From NCBI GenBank assembly GCA_947184155.2, contig CAMXCT020001819.1, forward strand, positions 1 through 64,000: a stretch of DNA of 64,000 nt, written 5' to 3'. The translations under genes and the position numbers were made by a program. The notes under the pieces are model-generated. The model saw only the letters and a program-made list of their open reading frames with translations, was not told the DNA's origin and made no database searches. Position 1 is the first letter of the stretch; each line of letters starts with the position of its first letter. The DNA comes from Cladocopium goreaui. Its lineage: Eukaryota > Sar > Dinophyceae > Suessiales > Symbiodiniaceae. Positions 61,131-64,000 of the stretch are shown in pieces.

Positions 61131-61206
61131 ATCGTGCAGGACGCAGCTCATTGGGATGCGTTGAATAAAGCGATGCGCGAGAACTTTGAGGAACCGAAGA
61201 TGGTTG
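61131..61206 (+). CDS. Candidate exon, possibly thioredoxin-like N-terminus
   Basis: The acceptor CGGGCGCCGTGCAG and donor GTGAGTTTGG enclose IVQDAAHWDALNKAMRENFE followed by EPKMV. A pattern I....WD.......P..V is what precedes the VDF.A.WCGPC strand in thioredoxins. The active-site exon was not found nearby, so this is only a suggestion. Confidence 0.38.
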
Positions 61207-61512
61207 GTGAGTTTGGGTGCTGATTTCAGCATCAAAACACGGGGATTTTTTCATGGATTTTTGATGAGAAAAAACCGGCACCAATGGTGGTTACCAATGG
61301 GGATATGATATGATATAATGGTGTATATTATCGAAATATATCGAGATATGATATTCATTTATTTATAATTTTGTTTGATCTTGTTTCGTGTTTTACTTAT
61401 TTATTACATACGTATGATGGGACACACACACAATGGGATGCAACTAAAAAATGCATTGGAAGTTCACCAATTCTTGTTGCACGGATCAACGCCCATGTTT
61501 TTCTGTCCATAA
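61207..61512. other. No recognised feature
   Basis: GATATGATATGATATAATGG-type short repeats. Confidence 0.45.
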
Positions 61513-61609
61513 CTGGTTGGTGGTTTGGAACATTTTTTACTTTTCCATATATTGGCAAGAATAATCCCAACTGACTATATTTTTCAGAGGGGTTGAAACC
61601 ACTAACCAG
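61513..61609. repeat. F2 hairpin element
   Basis: CTGGTTGGTGGTTTGGAACA to TGAAACCACTAACCAG; CAACTGACTATATTTTTCAG. Confidence 0.87.
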
Positions 61610-62020
61610 ATAAACATTGAGGGAATGAACATCCAGCTATAACCAGTCGAATTTTGATGTGACAACCAGGCGTACATGGTTTTGACCCATCCCAAAAAGG
61701 TTTATTTAGTATGACAATAACACTTGGTAAAGTGGATATATGATAGATATTATTGAAACTTGGACACTTGGAGAATGGTTTGTAGCTTGCTAACTCGGTA
61801 TAATCAATTCTAGTAATGTATAACATGGTTTAAACATGTTTAAACCATTTGGAACTGTTTTTTTTTTTAATGATGGTTCATTGAATTTCTGATCTTTGAT
61901 GCACCTGGTGACTGATATGTTCACCTGGAGTGACCTGGAGTGACCTGAAGCGGCTTCCGGCGTCGGGATCCAAGATATGTTTGGCCTGTGACTGGATTTT
62001 TTTGATGACCACGGTTTCAA
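61610..62020. other. No firm gene
   Basis: GGCGTACATGGTTTTGACCC at 61669 is a copy of the dispersed GTTTTGACCCA repeat. GTGACCTGGAGTGACCTGGA tandem words at 61928. Confidence 0.5.
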
Positions 62021-62120
62021 CAAGGTGGTGCCCCCCCAGTTATAAGTTGGTTTATAAACCCCATTAACTATAGATATATCTACCATAAGCCACAGTAGCC
62101 AACTACGGGGCACCACCTTG
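62021..62120. repeat. F3 hairpin element, short form
   Basis: CAAGGTGGTGCCCCCCCAGT to CTACGGGGCACCACCTTG; a 100-bp internally deleted copy with perfect ends. Confidence 0.88.
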
Positions 62121-62146
62121 AAGAGTTTCCACCCAGGCAATCTATT

Positions 62147-62256
62147 TAGCCTCTGATAAATTAACATCGCTATGGACAGATCCACCATTTTGGAATAGGT
62201 AAATCAACTATTTCTATGGGCCATTTTCAATAGTTATGTTAAATTATCAGAGGGTA
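62147..62256. repeat. F1 hairpin element
   Basis: TAGCCTCTGATAAATTAACA to GTTAAATTATCAGAGGGTA; a compensating G-to-A/C-to-T pair keeps the end stem. Confidence 0.83.
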
Positions 62257-62726
62257 ACATTACCACGGATTTTATCACCAATTTCATCCACGGCAAAGCA
62301 CGCAGTGCAAATATTGCGAAATCTGCATGTTTTTAGTCTTTATATCAACCATGGATTGAATGGGAAAAAATCTTACTAAAACTAAACCTGGACCATTTTT
62401 TGTGATTTGTCCATAGCTAGGTTGAATTGAAAAAGAGGCTACTCTCAGTCATAGCTTGCCAAACTGCGCAAAAAAACTCCAGCTACGTTTGTACCTCCGG
62501 AGCATCTCACCTGTTGATGGTTTGTAGCAGATAGGATCCCAAAGTGATTACAATACCTTGCCCAAATGAGGTGGCATGTCGTGGCCAACTCCCAGACCCG
62601 TTTTAAGTGGGGAAACTTTGCCGGAAAGCCTGGTTCTTGGGGCAAGAATCATCGTTTCCTGTGGATTCCACACCTAGAGTTGACCTTACCATTAAAAAGT
62701 ACGCCAACCAAAAAAACAATTGGGTT
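62257..62726. other. No recognised feature
   Basis: Unique sequence; minus frame 62445-62645 unsupported. Confidence 0.4.
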
Positions 62727-62830
62727 TACCCTCTGGTAAACTGACATGGCTATTGAAAATGGCATTTTATAGTGAGTTTTCCCATTAAAAATTGTGATTT
62801 TCCATAGTTATGTTAGTTTACCAGAGGGTA
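62727..62830. repeat. F1 hairpin element
   Basis: TACCCTCTGGTAAACTGACA to GTTAGTTTACCAGAGGGTA; near-perfect. Confidence 0.88.
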
Positions 62831-62931
62831 CCATGTTGTGCCCATCAATGTTCAAATGTTCCCATGGTTATCAGTTGATGGCAGGATTTTTCCCGCTGGA
62901 CAGTCATTTTTTTTCATCACCGCTGCTGCAG

Positions 62932-62993
62932 GAGCGGCGGAAACTGGAGCTGCGCTTGAAAGCCAGCGATGAGGACAGCTCAAGACATGGACT
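62932..62993 (+). CDS. Candidate exon, charged helix
   Basis: Acceptor CATCACCGCTGCTGCAG; peptide ERRKLELRLKASDEDSSRHG; donor GTGGCC. Looks like the end of a coiled coil. Confidence 0.37.
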
Positions 62994-63199
62994 GTGGCCC
63001 ATTTTTGAAGTCTTGATTGGTTTTGGTTTCACTCCCTGAGTTTTTTGAAAGGGAACTTCCCTCTCTTCCATGGTCATACGGCTTCCATGGAGTTACTTCT
63101 AGTTACTTTACGGCTTCATAGGTGGCTAGAAATGGCAGAGCCATCCTGAGATCTCCACAAATATCCAGCAAAATGTCCCACTTGACTCTTAAAATACTG

Positions 63200-63318
63200 C
63201 TTGGTGGTTTCAAACCATGGAATTTTATGTTCCATTTCATAAAAAAGGGATGTCATCCGAAACCCATGGACTTTCACTCCACCATTTTTCAAGATGGGCA
63301 CATTGCACCACCAACCAG
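63200..63318. repeat. F2 hairpin element
   Basis: CTTGGTGGTTTCAAACCATG to TTGCACCACCAACCAG; TTTTTCAAG variant. Confidence 0.83.
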
Positions 63319-63324
63319 AATAAA

Positions 63325-63416
63325 TGGAAAGATCCACCATTTTTTTTAATGGCTAAATCATGTAAATCCACTATTTCGACTGGGCCATTTTCCAGTTCGC
63401 GAACTGTACCCTCTGG
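63325..63416. repeat. F1 element fragment beside a full copy
   Basis: GGAAAGATCCACCATTTTTT to CCAGTTCGCGAACTG; matches the right half of the copies at 19285 and 47777. Confidence 0.65.
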
Positions 63417-63511
63417 TGAACTAACATAACTATGGAAAATCACCATTTTTAATGGGAAAACTCACTATAAAAGGCCATTTTCAATAGCTATTTTGACATA
63501 ACCAGAGGGTA
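63417..63511. repeat. F1 hairpin element
   Basis: TACCCTCTGGTGAACTAACA to TGACATAACCAGAGGGTA, followed at 63512-63530 by an extra ACGTTTTACCAGGCCGGGT end. Confidence 0.85.
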
Positions 63512-63582
63512 AACGTTTTACCAGGCCGGGTCAAATATCCCGCCAGCATCTCCTGGGCTCTCCTGGGCTCTGGAGCCACCAG

Positions 63583-63616
63583 GCCGCGGCGGTCGATGGC
63601 GCTGCAAGTCCTAGAG
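63583..63616 (+). CDS. Candidate exon with consensus donor
   Basis: Acceptor TCTGGAGCCACCAG, donor GTGAGC; peptide AAAVDGAASPR plus one base. Exit phase 1 matches the entry of 63759. Confidence 0.45.
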
Positions 63617-63758
63617 GTGAGCGGCGGTTATTTTTGGTGGATCCTATCTTTTTTTGAATCGGTTCTCATGGTGGCGTTTCAAAAGTCAGGAAGCCTTAGG
63701 GGATAAGATCCCAAGAAATTTAGATGGTGCCACATCTTTTCCGCAAACACCACATGAG

Positions 63759-63796
63759 GCGTGACGGCGACTTGCAAAGACAAGTTGGCGGAAGAG
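63759..63796 (+). CDS. Candidate exon continuing 63583
   Basis: Acceptor CAAACACCACATGAG, donor GTGAGT; after a split Gly codon it reads VTATCKDKLAEE. The 142-bp intron between these two is the shortest credible one in the window. The gene continues past the right edge. Confidence 0.45.
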
Positions 63797-64000
63797 GTGA
63801 GTAGTAGGGGGCAGGTGATGGTTGATGATAGTATATACCTAAGTATATATATATACGATAACAATGTGGGATTGGTCATGTGTATCACCCGTGGTGTGTC
63901 ATGGAGATGTGGTGCAAACGTGGTGATATTTCACCAGCAATATGAATGTTTTGGCGTGGCTCACCCAGACATCAATATGATGACTTGCAACATAGGAGCT

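Noticed and set aside
1..64000. tRNA, rRNA, spliced-leader gene or telomeric repeats
   Set aside because: None recognised by eye on either strand; a covariance-model search would be needed to exclude short RNA genes.
1..64000. Bacterial-type promoters, ribosome binding sites and terminators
   Set aside because: The window is eukaryotic in architecture; hairpins followed by T-runs here belong to repeated elements.

Overview
The window looks like nuclear DNA of a dinoflagellate, most likely a Symbiodiniaceae-type genome. This is inferred from composition and architecture; no organism-specific marker such as the spliced leader was found. There are no bacterial-style operons and almost no long conserved open frames. 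Instead there are tiny candidate exons with polypyrimidine-AG acceptors and GT or GC donors, separated by kilobases of small inverted-repeat elements and satellites. One nearly complete Ty1/copia retrotransposon sits among them.

Layout. 0-5.8 kb: a truncated composite satellite element (copy A), candidate exons and MITE-like hairpins. 5.86-8.87 kb: a 3-kb satellite with an 11-bp unit. 8.9-17.6 kb: candidate exons among five hairpin families, here called F1 to F5. 17.7-36.2 kb: pieces of a plus-strand protein kinase gene resembling the NEK family: a DFG exon at 17.67 kb, DLWSLG at 21.66 kb, VPFSGN at 24.16 kb, a short exon at 26.21 kb and KDPAERPS at 35.67 kb. Between them lie composite element copy B (17.9-18.8 kb), a 96-bp tandem array (27.3-29.2 kb), a cysteine-containing exon cluster (29.9-30.5 kb), a ~210-bp repeat and a 7-bp satellite (31.8-34.2 kb).

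36.45-45.20 kb: a complete Ty1/copia-type LTR retrotransposon on the minus strand. It has 351/349-bp LTRs that differ by one substitution and one 2-bp indel, a PBS, a polypurine tract, Gag with a CCHC knuckle, protease, integrase and RT/RNase H. Between protease and integrase lie an ExoX-C-like motif and a domain resembling cytosine-C5 methyltransferases. Its pol frame is broken by several frame changes and two in-frame TGA codons, although its LTRs look young.

45.2-64 kb: more plus-strand mini-exons, some joining in phase, plus a GC-alternating giant palindrome (48.2-48.6 kb), composite element copy C in inverted orientation (50.8-51.9 kb) and a 1.35-kb element with 113-bp terminal inverted repeats inserted in an F1 hairpin (58.2-59.6 kb). 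That last element carries two small hydrophobic ORFs.

Together the window reads as one or more long plus-strand genes whose introns have filled with non-autonomous elements, with the retrotransposon inserted antisense. All exon calls come from reading frame and splice-site inspection only and need transcript support.
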